64,000 bases of DNA from Vitellaria paradoxa (taxonomy: Eukaryota; Streptophyta; Magnoliopsida; Ericales; Sapotaceae). The notes under the pieces were generated by a model. It saw only the letters and a list, made by a program, of their open reading frames with translations, searched no databases and was not told the DNA's origin. Positions within the stretch are counted from its first letter, which is position 1. Each line of letters begins with the position of its first letter. This document shows positions 48,428 through 59,485 of this stretch, piece after piece. The stretch is taken from positions 50,244,372-50,308,371 of the forward strand of contig CM034240.1 of assembly GCA_019916065.1 (NCBI GenBank), written 5' to 3'. The translations under genes were made by a program, and so were the position numbers.

Positions 48428-48660
48428 AACTTTGGACTTGAGGACTGTCATTAACGATACTCTAGCAAAGAAAATTTAACAGTGCTGCAGTTGCTGACTT
48501 TGATAATACTGGGTATGTTTTACAACAGACATGCCAAGGCGTTGCCCAAATGATATTGGTGATCTATACGGCTAAATTCCTTATTTTTTATTTATTTTTT
48601 TTTTTTGGGATTCCAGGGCTTTGAAGTGCATTGATCTGGAACGGGCCTTTCACAAATAAA
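48428..48660 (+). terminator. AHA10 3' UTR and poly(A) signal
   Basis: AATAAA at 48655-48660, 228 bases after the stop, is the best poly(A) signal. A second lies at 48790-48795. The same 3' UTR and signal recur in the duplicate at 63719-63936. Confidence 0.55.
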
Positions 48661-49139
48661 TCATTCTTTTACCTATTATGTATTACATTTTTTAGGTTAG
48701 AGGTATGGGCCTTTTTCTGTGACTTCTTTGGAAATATTTAGGTTCTGATTCCAGGGATCTTTATGTGAGGAACTGACCATTCTTAAAGTAATAAAGCCAC
48801 CTAACATGGTGGAAATTTCTGTTCTATAGCTACCTATCTTGTGCCAGTGTGGATATATATACTGGAATCATTATACCATCTGCAATGTATCGAACACTTC
48901 ATTTAGGGCTGGCTACAACTATGCAAAGGAGCTAAATTCTTCTATTTTAAGTGTCGTTTTAACTATATTGTTGTAAGGTAAAAACATTCAGCTTTTGTAA
49001 AAACTGGTGATAAAATTCCTCATTTTTCCTTTGGCCTTCATCTATTGTAGCATAGAGAAAAATAGTGAACAATTGATAAGAAGTCATGTGCCCAATTGTC
49101 CATTCTGAACACATTGTCATGTCATCATTTCATGACAAT

Positions 49140-49349
49140 CAGGGGCGGATTTAAAATTTATAATCAATGGTGGTAAAATTATATTTTTAAATTAAATAGA
49201 GACAAGTAAAAAGACAGTGGGAGCAAAAATGTAATAATAATAGAAAAAATAAAATTTACTAGTAAACGAGAATAAAATCAATAGTTTTTATATAATTTTT
49301 AAAATCAGTGGGAGCAATTGTCATCATTGGGTCTCTGTTCGGTCCGTCC
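49140..49349. repeat. hAT-like MITE between AHA10 and lipase (210 bp)
   Basis: The element begins CAGGGGCGGATT and ends TCGGTCCGTCC. It is flanked by ATGACAAT (49132-49139) and ATGACAAC (49350-49357), an 8-bp target duplication with one mismatch. Ends and duplication length suggest the hAT superfamily. Confidence 0.6.
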
Positions 49350-49460
49350 ATGACAACAGAACCTTATTACATGAGAACATAACCTTATTGCAAAAACTTT
49401 ATCGAGATGAAAACCATCCAAAACAGAACAAAGAAACATCTTTGGTAAGTTAAGGTATGG

Positions 49461-51454
49461 CTATGTTGTCTTGCAATGCATAAGACAACGCATTCCAAGC
49501 CTTACAGAGTTGATGTAATTTGTGGGGTTGTGTGCTGAGACACCAGGGAATACCAGTCCTGCTACCCTTACCAAAACAGCCACCCATCCTTCCTTGTACT
49601 CTGGTCCACTAATGTATCTCGTTATGAAGGTTCTAATTAACTCCCAAACAGCATTCAAATGCATTGGGATGATGTACTGCACCCCAAAATGATTTTTGTT
49701 CGGCTCCTCATCAGGTTCCTTTGAGAAAAAGAAAAAGAAGGAAAAAAAAAAAAAAAAAGCTTTAAATTCAGTGGGCTGAAAAGTATCAAGCATATTGCAT
49801 CTACTTGCTCACAAAATGTGGTGGAAACAAACGACAAAAAAGTGATGGAAGTGTAAACAGGTAGGTTAGAAGACCTACTTGCTCAATGTAGAGGCTGTTA
49901 TAGTAGAGGCACACCCCAAAATGCTTGTACAGGAAGATCTTGTCGTCGAAAGGCACCCTTGGCACCACATCATTGCAGTAGACTACCCTGAAGTACTTGG
50001 GGGATGGATGATTGAACCAGGCTCCCATGATCCACCCCAGCTGATTGTTCCCAACCCTCGGTTGTCCAAACGTGTACACGCCCAACATCCTTTTCATTAG
50101 TTCTGTCTGCTCATGCACCACCAGCATTGTCGGGAACAATATGGCCAGCGCCCCTCCCAAGCTATGGCCAGCGACTACGAATTTCGCTTTCTGGTGTTCT
50201 TTGAGCAAACTCTTGAGTTTACTTCCTATGGTATAGTATGCAGCCATCTCCTCCTCCCTTTCTGGAATGAACGTCTTCTCGCCATTTAAAGAGGTGAAAA
50301 TTTTTGTGTCCTTGGCTCTGAGAAGAAGATTCTGAAAGGTCGAGATGTCGGCCCTGTTGCCAAGACCTAAGGCTTCTAAAAATCCCATGTGCACCTTCCC
50401 CACATATGGTTTCTCGTACCAAGAATAGTCGAAATCAGTGATCCAGTCGTAGGCATTGAATGCCTCTGTGCCCCGGAAGGTTATCAGTATCAAGTCTGCA
50501 TCTTTTGGCTTGTCACATACTATGAAAACTTGGGTAGACCTCATCTTTAGGTGATCTATCAACACAAACATGTACTGAATAATTCGATTCAAAAAAAAAA
50601 AAAAAAAACCAAAATAGAGGGATTGCATAGTTCAATGGCACAAACTCATTTCGTACCGTTCCAGCAGTCGTAGAAACCCACGAAATGCATCTGCTTATTA
50701 CAGGAAGAATAAGTTCGGATTTCGGTAGAATCAAATTAGTATAAAAAGGATTGAGAGAGAGAAAAGAAGAGAGAGCATGCCTTCCAGTGATTGTTTACGA
50801 CATTTCTAACAACATTGGCGTTCTCATAGGCGAGCTTGGCCGCCATGATACAGAGGTCCATGAGAGCCCGGTCTCTGATATCTCCCAGAGAGTTGGGCTT
50901 GTGTAGATCAAATCGCCCATCTACTAGAGCAATTATGGATAAGTAAGTCTCTGAGCCTTTACATGGAATCACCAACTTTCCTGCATGTCCTCAAAAATTG
51001 AATTAATTTGGCAGGAAGATATTGCATATCAAGGTGTACATATATATATATATAGATATATATATTTCTATGAGATACATGATAAGTTACCATGGATGAG
51101 ATTGTAGATTAAGCCAGAGAGGTTCCCATTATTGGAGAGAAGATTTAGACTGAACTCGACCGAGTTGCCAGTCCACGCCAAAGGCTTAGCGGACCGGGCT
51201 AGAAGCTTGCGAATTAAAATCGATAGAAATATGATCCCCCGGCGGTGAAGCTCCGCCACACCAACGCCGCCGCCACCCAGAAACTCCTCCACCGCCACCT
51301 CATCGGAGCTGTCAAGGAATTTAGCTACACTTGCCTTGTCAGCCGATACCAAGAACCATAAAAGGTCTCTGATTCCACCATTTTCAGGGCGAACAATAAG
51401 ATACCTCGAACGTTGGAAAGAGTTACCCACATTACCACCCTCTTCACTACCCAT
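49461..51454 (-). CDS. OBL1: Class 3 triacylglycerol lipase, oil-body lipase-like
   Basis: Five exons join in frame to 510 aa: 51454-51091, 50980-50781, 50690-50657, 50555-49879, 49718-49461. The alpha/beta-hydrolase part has the nucleophile elbow GHSLGG with Ser331, a likely acid at Asp395 (CNDVVPRVPF) and a conserved His at 411 (YKHFG). Also visible are STQVF, CDKPKDADLI, FRGTE and WITDFDYSWYE. Order and length match OBL1-type plant lipases (about 518 aa in Arabidopsis), which sit on oil bodies and hydrolyse triacylglycerol in pollen and seedlings. The N-terminal hydrophobic stretch GIIFLSILIRKLLA agrees with membrane association. Substrate and location are inferred from family. Intron 2 is GC-AG, and intron 3 must use the acceptor GATAG at 50556-50560 to keep frame, not the TTATTCAG just before it. 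The gene faces AHA10 tail to tail. Confidence 0.92.
50556..50656 (-). other. Lipase intron 3 with two candidate acceptors
   Basis: Exon 3 ends AACG before GTACGA. The nearest acceptor after the poly-T tract, TTATTCAG, would shift the frame. The next AG, in GTTGATAG, keeps frame and restores the family's W-N-D sequence. Confidence 0.75.
50691..50780 (-). other. GC-AG intron 2 of the lipase gene
   Basis: Exon 2 ends TGGAAG followed by GCATGC. The intron closes with ATAAGCAG before ATGCATTTC. The join gives the conserved HWK-MHF sequence, and no GT donor lies close enough to replace it. Confidence 0.85.
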
Positions 51455-51465
51455 TATAGGAGAAT

Positions 51466-51585
51466 TTGGAGCAAAATAAAGTGTGATAAATTGAGAGTTC
51501 GTAATGCGTATAGTAAAAGAAAAATATGAACGTGATATAAAATTAATAGAGATTTTTGGAGTTTGTTTACAAACCAAACTCACCC
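51466..51585 (-). repeat. MITE family B copy in the lipase leader
   Basis: Ends TTTGGAGCAAAATAAA and CAAACCAAACTCACCC; inner blocks TGATAAATTGAGAGTTCGTA and GATATAAAATTAATAGAG. It starts 12 bases upstream of the lipase ATG and ends before the TATA box, so most of the predicted 5' UTR derives from it. Confidence 0.65.
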
Positions 51586-51672
51586 TATATTAATCCTCAC
51601 TCTCTACCCCGCTAGTAAACTCAACTTCTACTAATTACATTAATGTGAAGAGGATGGGATGGAGGGTGACAA

Positions 51673-51678
51673 TTTATA
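51673..51678 (-). promoter_or_regulatory. TATA box of the lipase gene
   Basis: The minus strand reads TATAAA in GCTATAAATTGTC, about 220 bases upstream of the ATG. Confidence 0.6.
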
Positions 51679-51757
51679 GCTTTCAAGATCAGATAAACGA
51701 CAACCCAGAGAAAATCTTCTGAACTGGGATACTAAACTGATCCCCGTAAAGTGACAT

Positions 51758-51898
51758 TAGTGTTTAGTTGACTAAAAAGTATAGTAAAATAAAAGTATTA
51801 AAATTTGATACAAAAATAATACGTAATGAAATTTAATTGAAATAAAGTATAAAAAAAAATTAGTAAAAATTTGTTGGTTTTAACCAACGAAACACCTC
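51758..51898. repeat. MITE family D, copy 2
   Basis: Runs from AGTGTTTAGTTGACTAAA to TTTTAACCAACGAAACACC, with family blocks GATACAAAAATAATACGTAA and TGAAATTTAATTGAAA. Confidence 0.5.
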
Positions 51899-54385
51899 TT
51901 ATCTATACTATAATACTAAAATAATGTATGTTTTCTCTCTTCTTCACCTTCACTCTAATATTAGGTGGCATGCCTCTTTAATCTCCATTTCACTTTTTTT
52001 TTTTATAAAATTTTAAATTATTTTTTAATTTCCTTTCTACTCTCTTCTTCTATACAATTTTTTTTTTGGTAAGTATCTATACAATTTTTTAATTCACAGA
52101 AGTTTTGTTTCTTTGTCCCGTACCGCCAAAAGACTAAAGTTTCACTTTTTCTTTGACCTATAAAAGCTTAGAATTGTGTCATGTGATTTTAATAAATTTA
52201 AATCAACAAATGAGTTTTAAAAAGGGATCCACTTTCTGGGTTCCAAAAAGGAGATTTACTTGATTATAAATTTCATATGATTAAATTGTGAGGTTCCAAA
52301 CGAGGATCCACTTACTTTAAATTTATTTTAGTTGTAAAATATATATATTTTAAATATATTAGTAGTTAAATTAAAAATACAAATAAAATTAAAATTAAAT
52401 TAAAAACATAAATAGAAAAAGCTTAAGAAATAATTAAATTATTTCTTTCATAATAACTTTTTTAATATTTTAAAATTTTAAAAATACAAAAATAAATATT
52501 AATTAGGTTTGAGAGTAATTATTTTTTTAAATTTTAACTTTAAATTTAAATTAGCCAAAAGCACGTGTGATTAATAATAATATTTTTATTTGAGTTATTT
52601 TTATAAAATGAATTAAAAATTTATTATCAAATACTATGCGGTACACTCTATATTTCATCATTCTATATTTTTTAATTTTTACAAATCATCGAATAAAATT
52701 AGTCTTAGGGGAGTGATTTTTTTTTTTCTAAATTCTAACTTTAAATTTAAATTGGTAAGATTGATTATATTTTTTTTAATAAAGTACACGTACGATTAAT
52801 ATTAATATTTTAAATTAAATTTATTTTTATAAAATTAATAAATCCATATTCACTATTCTATTTTTTTATTTTTACAAATCTTTGAATCAAATACAATTTT
52901 TTTTATACTTTTTGTTCTTATTCACAACACAATTACTTCCTTTTGTCTCATATCACTAAATGACTATAACTCTATTTTTTTTATTTGTCTATAAAGTTAA
53001 TATAATTGTGACATATGATCTTTATCAATGTACAGTAAACTCATGGGTTTCTTAAGTAAAATTTATCATTTGGTTCATTATAGTTGTAACATTACTAAAC
53101 AATCAATTTGGGTTAGAAAAATATTTAAAAATAATTAAATATTAATCAAATTTAAAAAATATAACTTCTCTTATAATAATAACTTTTATTATATCTTGAA
53201 TTTAAAAATACAAAAAATGCCAAAATATTGCCGGGAATAATTTTTTTGTTTTGAAAATTTTCTAATTTTAAATTTAAATTAGTCATATCAATAATTTTTA
53301 ACTAATTAATAATACTCAATATTTGAGTTTTTTTTATAAATCTATATTATTTATCTATCTATCTATAATATTAAAAGAATATATTTTCTCACTTCTTTTT
53401 TCCTTCACTCCAATCTAGTATAACATACCATTTCATTTTCCCTTTTTTTATATATTTTTGAATTATTTTTTAAATTTATTTATTCTTTCTTTTTTTCTCT
53501 ATTTTTTTATTCACAAAAACTTTTATTTATTTATCCCATATTACTAAAATATTACAACTTTATTTTTTTCTTTTACTTATAAAAGTACTAGAATTGTGGC
53601 ATATATTTTAATAAATGTAAAAGAACTCATGATTTGAGGGACCCACTTACTTGAGTTTTGAAAAAAGACCTACTTGCTTATAAATTTCATATAAATAAAT
53701 TCATGAGTTTTAAAAGTGAATTTACTTGCTTATAAATTGAATATAGTTGTAAAATTTATATATTTCAAACATCAGTGATTAAATTAAAAGCACAAACAAA
53801 AAATAAAAATATTTTGTTTAAAAACACAAAAAAACATGTATATCTTAAATTTGTCATATCTTCAATTTAAAACACAAAAAAAAAAAAAAAAAAAGTTTGG
53901 GAATAATTTATTTTTAGAAAAATTTCATACTATAATTTTTAACTGATTAATATAATTAAGATTAATAGTATTTCTAACTAAATGCAAAATGAATCAAGAA
54001 TTAAAAAAATGTTTATTAAAATTAACAAAGAGTGTAAAACAAAAAAGAGATAAGGTTTATTAGGAAAGTTTATGATTTAATATATATTCTAGAGCGAATC
54101 TTATTTTTTAGGATTAAATCTAATAGGATCGAAATTTGCTGAAGTATAAATTTTTTGTATTTATATGTAAATATGATCAACTCTATTGAGCACAAATAAA
54201 AATATAAATATAAAAAAATCACTCTTAAATGTCCTATGAAACTATGTAATTTTGTTAAAATATTTTGTAACGTATTTAAAATTTATATTTTATCCATGAA
54301 AAATATTATTCAATTTTGTTTATCACACAAGTCAATACTAATATAGATATATATAAATATATTATTGGTACAAAAATAATCCTGG
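51899..54385. other. AT-rich intergenic DNA with two related ~1.4-kb segments
   Basis: TCTATACTATAATACTAAAA at about 51903 and a similar start at about 53357 each open a segment with TTTTCTCWCTTCTT, TTCACTCYAAT, a CATTTCAYTTT block, then CCCRTA-x-TAC and ACTCATG/ATGAGTTT phrases. The starts resemble the TC-type 5' ends of plant Helitrons, but no clear CTRR hairpin end was found. No coding frames. Confidence 0.35.
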
Positions 54386-54386
54386 A

Positions 54387-54456
54387 CACGTGACAATATC
54401 CCCGAACATATATGCACCAAGCACGTGACAATATCTCCGAACATATATGTCCCAAG
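54387..54456. repeat. 35-bp tandem repeat with two G-boxes
   Basis: CACGTGACAATATC, YCCGAACATATATG and CCAAG occur twice with a period of 35 bp. Each copy begins with CACGTG (54387-54392 and 54422-54427). No adjacent gene is recognised within several kilobases. Confidence 0.75.
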
Positions 54457-56427
54457 CAAAGAGGTGCTCGGCATTGGGCTCATTTAATCCCTAATTGGGC
54501 CCACAGTGAAAGGTGTAAATGCTATTTAATTATGGCTATAAATGGTATCATGTAATAAATTCAGTTTATTTGTTACATTTTTTAATCTAGTCAATTTTTT
54601 ACTTAATAAGTGCCAGACACGATGTGACATTCAAACATTTTTTATTGTCACATTCCACTTAATATTTTAATAGCCATCATCCGCATTGAATGCTAAGTGA
54701 CAAACATCAAATGCCAAATAAACATATATGTACAAGGATTATAATAATATTAATTTTTTAGTTATTTTTTCAATTATTTAATTATTCTATCTTATTATAA
54801 ATACCACACATAGTCTAGAAAATTAATATGCTTACCATTATCAATTGAATATTTGTATTTCATCTATGTTTTCTCTTTAACCTTCTATGACTTTAATTGG
54901 AGAATTCTTGGTCGAAAACTCTCTCCGGCTAATTTCTTTGATATTCTCTTACTTTTCAGGCTCTTTCTGGCAAGCTTAGTTGACATGATTATTACGCGCG
55001 AACATATTTTTTCTCTTCACACATATATAATATGAACGTACAATCGAAATTATCAAATCAAGCAAACTTTAACAAACTGGGATCACAGTGATGACACCCA
55101 TAAGAATTGAATATATGGGTAAAGGAGACAAGTAGTAGGTCATCCATGGATTATACCCAAACGGCTTGCCTTTAATTCAGTTTTAGTGATCAAACATCTA
55201 CATTTCTTCTAGTTCTAGGTTTGCAATGGGAGGAAAACGAAAGAGATGATCATTCCTGTTTGGGAAAGCTTCCTAAACTGAACAGACCAACTTCTAAGCT
55301 AAAAAACACTTGTGAAAATGGCATTTTGACTTTTTTTTTTTTATTATTATGATTGAGTAGACTTTAACAATCAACTAAACCACGTGTCGTTTCAAAATAA
55401 ATATTTAAATAATTAAAAAATAAAATTTCCCTACATGAATTCAAAGTTATAATAATACAATTTGAAAATAAGTTATGGAAAAGCTACTTTATAGGATTGC
55501 ATACTCTGAAATAAGTTTTTCAAAATTTTATAAAGACAAACAATTAATTCTTCCATGAAATTATTATCATTGTTGAATGAAGACAAACTTTTCAATATAG
55601 TACTTGACTAAGGCATGAATTTTTAGATAAAGTTTTGAAAAGGAAAAATAGTGTTTAAAAAATAAAATTTTATATATAGAGATTGTGTTTGAAAGATATA
55701 TTTTATGAGATTATATACATATATATAATATATATAGTTTGAAAATAAGTTGAAATCATTACCTTTTAAGCAAAAAACTAAAATGTACATGAAACTTTCC
55801 TTTCATTTTTTATTTTCCTCTATAAATTCATGTTTCATAGCATAAAAAATTCATTTTTTCTTTTTATTTCCATATTATATTTACAACTTTTTGTAAAATG
55901 TGAAACTATAAATCCTATGATTTTTATTTTATTTTCTAAAAGTTTAACATCGTAGGTAGCAAAAGCGTAACGGTGTGTTTGAAATTTGTTATTGGCTTGG
56001 AAGACAAGTAGGAAAAAGACAATTAAGGAAAGTAAAATAAAAATATATATATATATATATTAAATTTTTGATTGTTTAATTTTTTTTTTAGCCGAGCTAA
56101 AAAATGAGAAGAAAAATACAAAATGACTTATATATATATATATATATATATATATCTTCTCCAAGATTGATGCTTATTTATTTATTTATTTACTTTTTTC
56201 TTTTTTTACGATGACTCTTCAAGACAGTAAGACCTAAATTCAACTCAACCCTAAAGTCATGTCCTCCCTGAATTTGCGACTGAGTACGCCGTACACCACT
56301 AAACTACCTTTAACACTGAGTATTGGTTGTTAATTAAATTGAAATCCTATTTATAACCACATAAATTGAATTGGACATATATAAGATGGGATAGATTCAT
56401 GGTCGAAACAACCTTTTATGCGACTAA
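54457..56427. other. AT-rich intergenic DNA
   Basis: No gene is recognised. TA tracts lie at about 56043-56060 and 56130-56155. The 60-codon frame at 54853-55035 has no family features. Confidence 0.6.
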
Positions 56428-56584
56428 GGGTGTGTTTAGAGTTATGTAAATTTGTATAAATTTATAAACGTTAATGTTTCGTACTTTGTGTAATAAGTAA
56501 AAATTTAAATTTTATAACCTCGTAATTCGTTTTTATAGAGATTTGTAAAATTTTATATTTTTTTGTTTAACTCTAAACAGTGCC
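56428..56584 (+). repeat. MITE family A, copy 3
   Basis: Runs from GGGTGTGTTTAGAGTTATG to TTTAACTCTAAACAGTGCC, with the inner block CTCGTAATTCGTTTTTATAG. Confidence 0.55.
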
Positions 56585-56696
56585 TATGAATATACAACTG
56601 TTCACCTTCTTGGAGGGAACAGATTTAGAAAATGTTTGGAGGGTCGCTTATGGTTTGATCACTGCTTCAAATGAACTTGTTTAGGAGAAGCTGAAT

Positions 56697-56838
56697 GTGT
56701 TTGAAGTTATATAAAATTATAAAAGTTAGTATCTTGTGTTTGTACAGTGAGTAAAAAATTTAAATTTTATAATCTCGTAAGTTATATTTATAAAGATTTA
56801 TAAACTTTTACATTTTTTTATATAGCTCCAAACGCTGC
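56697..56838 (+). repeat. MITE family A, copy 4
   Basis: Runs from GTGTTTGAAGTTATATAAAA to ATAGCTCCAAACGCTGC; the inner block TACAGTGAGTAAAAAATTTA is close to copy 6. Confidence 0.55.
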
Positions 56839-57299
56839 TAAAAATATCTTTTCAACTAAAAATCGATTCGCGCTTATATGATAGAGATTGGATATATACT
56901 TTAATAATAATGTGTTATGACTCCAAAGTCGACCAATATTCTACACATTGTTTTACTTAACTATTTTGGCTGCAACGTTTGGTTGTGCTTAATTCCATAG
57001 GTGGTATTGGCAATGTTAGGTCCAATGGAAATGCGTGGAAGCATTCAAAATGACAAAAGGTATACGCACAGCTCGTGCCGTGTCTGCAAGGTGCGAACCT
57101 CATTGTAAGGGGAAAAGAAAAAACAAGAAGAAAACAAAACTAAAAAAGTTAAGCTTGTTATGATGTCCTCCGAAGAAAAAATCCTCCCATTTTTGGCGTA
57201 TTTGGATCTCCAAAAATATCCCCAAAAAAATTTAATTTTTATTAATTTTTTTCTAATTTTTTAATTAAATTTAATTCACCATTTGTTATTTTTATACAA
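56839..57299. other. Intergenic DNA
   Basis: No gene or repeat is recognised. Confidence 0.5.
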
Positions 57300-57498
57300 G
57301 TAATGCTACACTTACACCTTTTTATTTATATTCTACTAATCATGACCAGTATAATCTATTCAAAATCATCACAGCCATTAGATGCCACCTTCTACGTACG
57401 GCTGTGATGATTTTGAGTAGATTATACTGGTTATAACCCGTCATGACCAGTAGAGTGTAAGAAAAGTGTAAACAAAATGATGTAACTGTAACATTACT
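57300..57498. repeat. Foldback MITE (~200 bp)
   Basis: The left arm GTAATGCTACACTTACAC and the reverse complement of the right end, GTAATGTTACAGTTACAT, correspond. Pairing resumes strongly for GACCAGTATAATCTA and CAAAATCATCACAGCC. The arms run almost to the centre near 57390, so a transcript would form a long hairpin. No coding frame. Confidence 0.8.
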
Positions 57499-58018
57499 AT
57501 TTTTATACTAACTTTTAATTTTTACTTTTTTTTTTTTAACAGATCAACCACCACCTATTTGTAGGCCATTTGAAGTCTCAAAAAAGTTTAGACTCTCAAA
57601 CAGAGTGGATGCAGATGACATCAAAGAATCATACTGTGCTTTGAGTTTTCTTCCATACGTATTTGGTGAGTGGTTAATTAACCACAAAATGACGTAGCCT
57701 CCCCATGCATTTTAACATTTTTCTTCCAAGAAAAATGTTCCCACTGGTTGCCGGCCAAGCTTATCTCCACTATTGTTTTAAATTATTCGGCTACAAGTGC
57801 ATCAATAAATAAAATATTTTTATTGATAAAATAGTTATCCAAGACTTACAATATCACTCTAAATTTGGAGTCACCCGTTTTAATACGTACTACTCTCGCC
57901 CAAACATACTTAAAGGGTGTTTAGTGTGATGAAAATTATTAAAAAATTAAAAAAATCTTTAAAATTTTCGAACACATTTGTATTTCTTATACTTCGTAAA
58001 ATTTTTATAAATTTATAG
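57499..58018. other. Intergenic DNA
   Basis: A somewhat less AT-rich stretch at 57540-57770 has stops in all frames. No call. Confidence 0.5.
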
Positions 58019-58183
58019 GCTCCGTTTGGTAGCAAACAAAATAAAAAAAAATCTTACAAATCTCTACAAACACGAATTACGAGACAACAAAATTTAAATT
58101 CTTCACTCATTACACGAATTACGAGATATTTACTTTTACAATTTTATTTTATTTTATACACTTTTATACAACTCCAAACACAC
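58019..58183 (-). repeat. MITE family A, copy 5, reverse orientation
   Basis: The reverse complement of the family: GGCTCCGTTTGGTAGC at one end and CAACTCCAAACACAC at the other, with CACGAATTACGAGA present twice inside. Confidence 0.7.
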
Positions 58184-58739
58184 TCATATATATTTACATA
58201 TCCTAACAACTTTTTACAAACTCCAATAATTTTTTTACAAACCCCGATAACTTTTTTACAAATCTTAAAAATTTTTAACGATTTTTAATAAATTCTGACA
58301 TAAAATCTTCCCAACAGACTAAAAAAAATTGTTCGAATGATTTTTTTTTTAAACTGACACAAAAATTAAAAAATTTTACTATTCATTTATAGAAAAACGT
58401 AATTTGTTGGTTGAGCAATAAACATTAAAAATTTATTATTTTTCGTTATTTTTCCTAACTCCAAATTCACTCTTAATTAATATGAAAATTCTAATAAATT
58501 TTGGCATCTGCATGCCATTAAAATGCTTTAAAGATAAATGCAACATATCTAATATTTTATTTTAACCTGCTCAAGTGATGTGGAACACACACGTTTCACC
58601 GCGCCTTGGTAGCAGCTCACTGAAATACATGTCTCGGCCAAACTCGCACCACTATTGGTTCATCGCAACAACCCTTTTACGAGTCCTAGGAGTCTGAGCA
58701 TTTCTGAATATTCGTACACTTATTACGGGATATGGGATC
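58184..58739. other. AT-rich intergenic DNA
   Basis: Nothing recognisable apart from A/T-rich repeats of the AACTTTTTACAAA type at 58200-58270. Confidence 0.5.
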
Positions 58740-58803
58740 AAGGATAAGTCTGGTACAATGCACTGAATCATACATTTATATATCATTGGATTAAACAGTA
58801 ACC
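58740..58803. repeat. Half copy of the palindromic MITE at 3647-3814
   Basis: GGATAAGTCTGGTACAATGC followed by ACTGAATCATACATTTATAT matches one arm of the earlier element with many C-to-T type differences. Confidence 0.5.
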
Positions 58804-58942
58804 TTCTCTTTATTATGACTTATCCTATGATAACTACTCATAATATAACAATTTATAAAATAAATTTTTAAGGAAAAATGCAAAAGTACGTTTGTGGTTG
58901 TACGATGTCAATTATTTATATATACAGTTCATCACACATGTA

Positions 58943-59110
58943 GGGTGTGTTTGGAGTTATATAAAAGTATATAAAATAAAATAAAATTATAAAAATAAAT
59001 GTCTCATAATTCGTACAGTGAGTGAAAAATTTAAATTTTATTATATCGTAATTCATATTTATAGAGATTTTTAAAATTTTATTTTATTTTATATAGCTCC
59101 AAACGGAGCC
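58943..59110 (+). repeat. MITE family A, copy 6 (best preserved)
   Basis: Runs from GGGTGTGTTTGGAGTTATAT to ATATAGCTCCAAACGGAGCC. The inverted ends share the GTTTGGAG core over about 14 bp, and inner AAAATAAAATAAAA/TTTTATTTTATTTT blocks extend the pairing. Confidence 0.75.
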
Positions 59111-59270
59111 ATAAATGATTGAGACTGCATAATGGTGGTGTTTAGCAATGTAACTTAATTAATTAACAACTTTAAAGCAAGGGGCTAGACCAAGCTCCCC
59201 ACTTTCACATATTCGGGTTCGAGTTTGGGAGGAACATTACCCCTTCGGCCTTCCCCCTTTATGTGTCTGG

Positions 59271-59304
<34 letters not shown>

Positions 59305-59327
59305 TCAATAAATTTATCAAATATTAA

Positions 59328-59485
59328 GAGGGTGTTTGGTTGAAAAAAATTTGATAAAAAAGAATAGTAAAAATACAAAGATTTGATAAAAAAGTGATAT
59401 GTTGTAAAATTTAATTGAAAAAAAAATATAAATTTTTTATAACTTTTGGTAAGTTTTGATATTTGGTTGGAGGTCAAACAGTCAC
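59328..59485. repeat. MITE family D, copy 3
   Basis: Runs from GGGTGTTTGGTTGAAAAAAA to GGAGGTCAAACAGTCAC, with block GTGATATGTTGTAAAATTTA, and follows a (TA)n tract at 59272-59298. It explains part of the minus-strand 99-codon frame here. Confidence 0.6.

Noticed and set aside
59176..59280. Possible second SINE or tRNA-like segment with GGGTTCGAGTTTGGG
   Set aside because: A B-box-like string is present, but no A box, cloverleaf or target duplication could be found.
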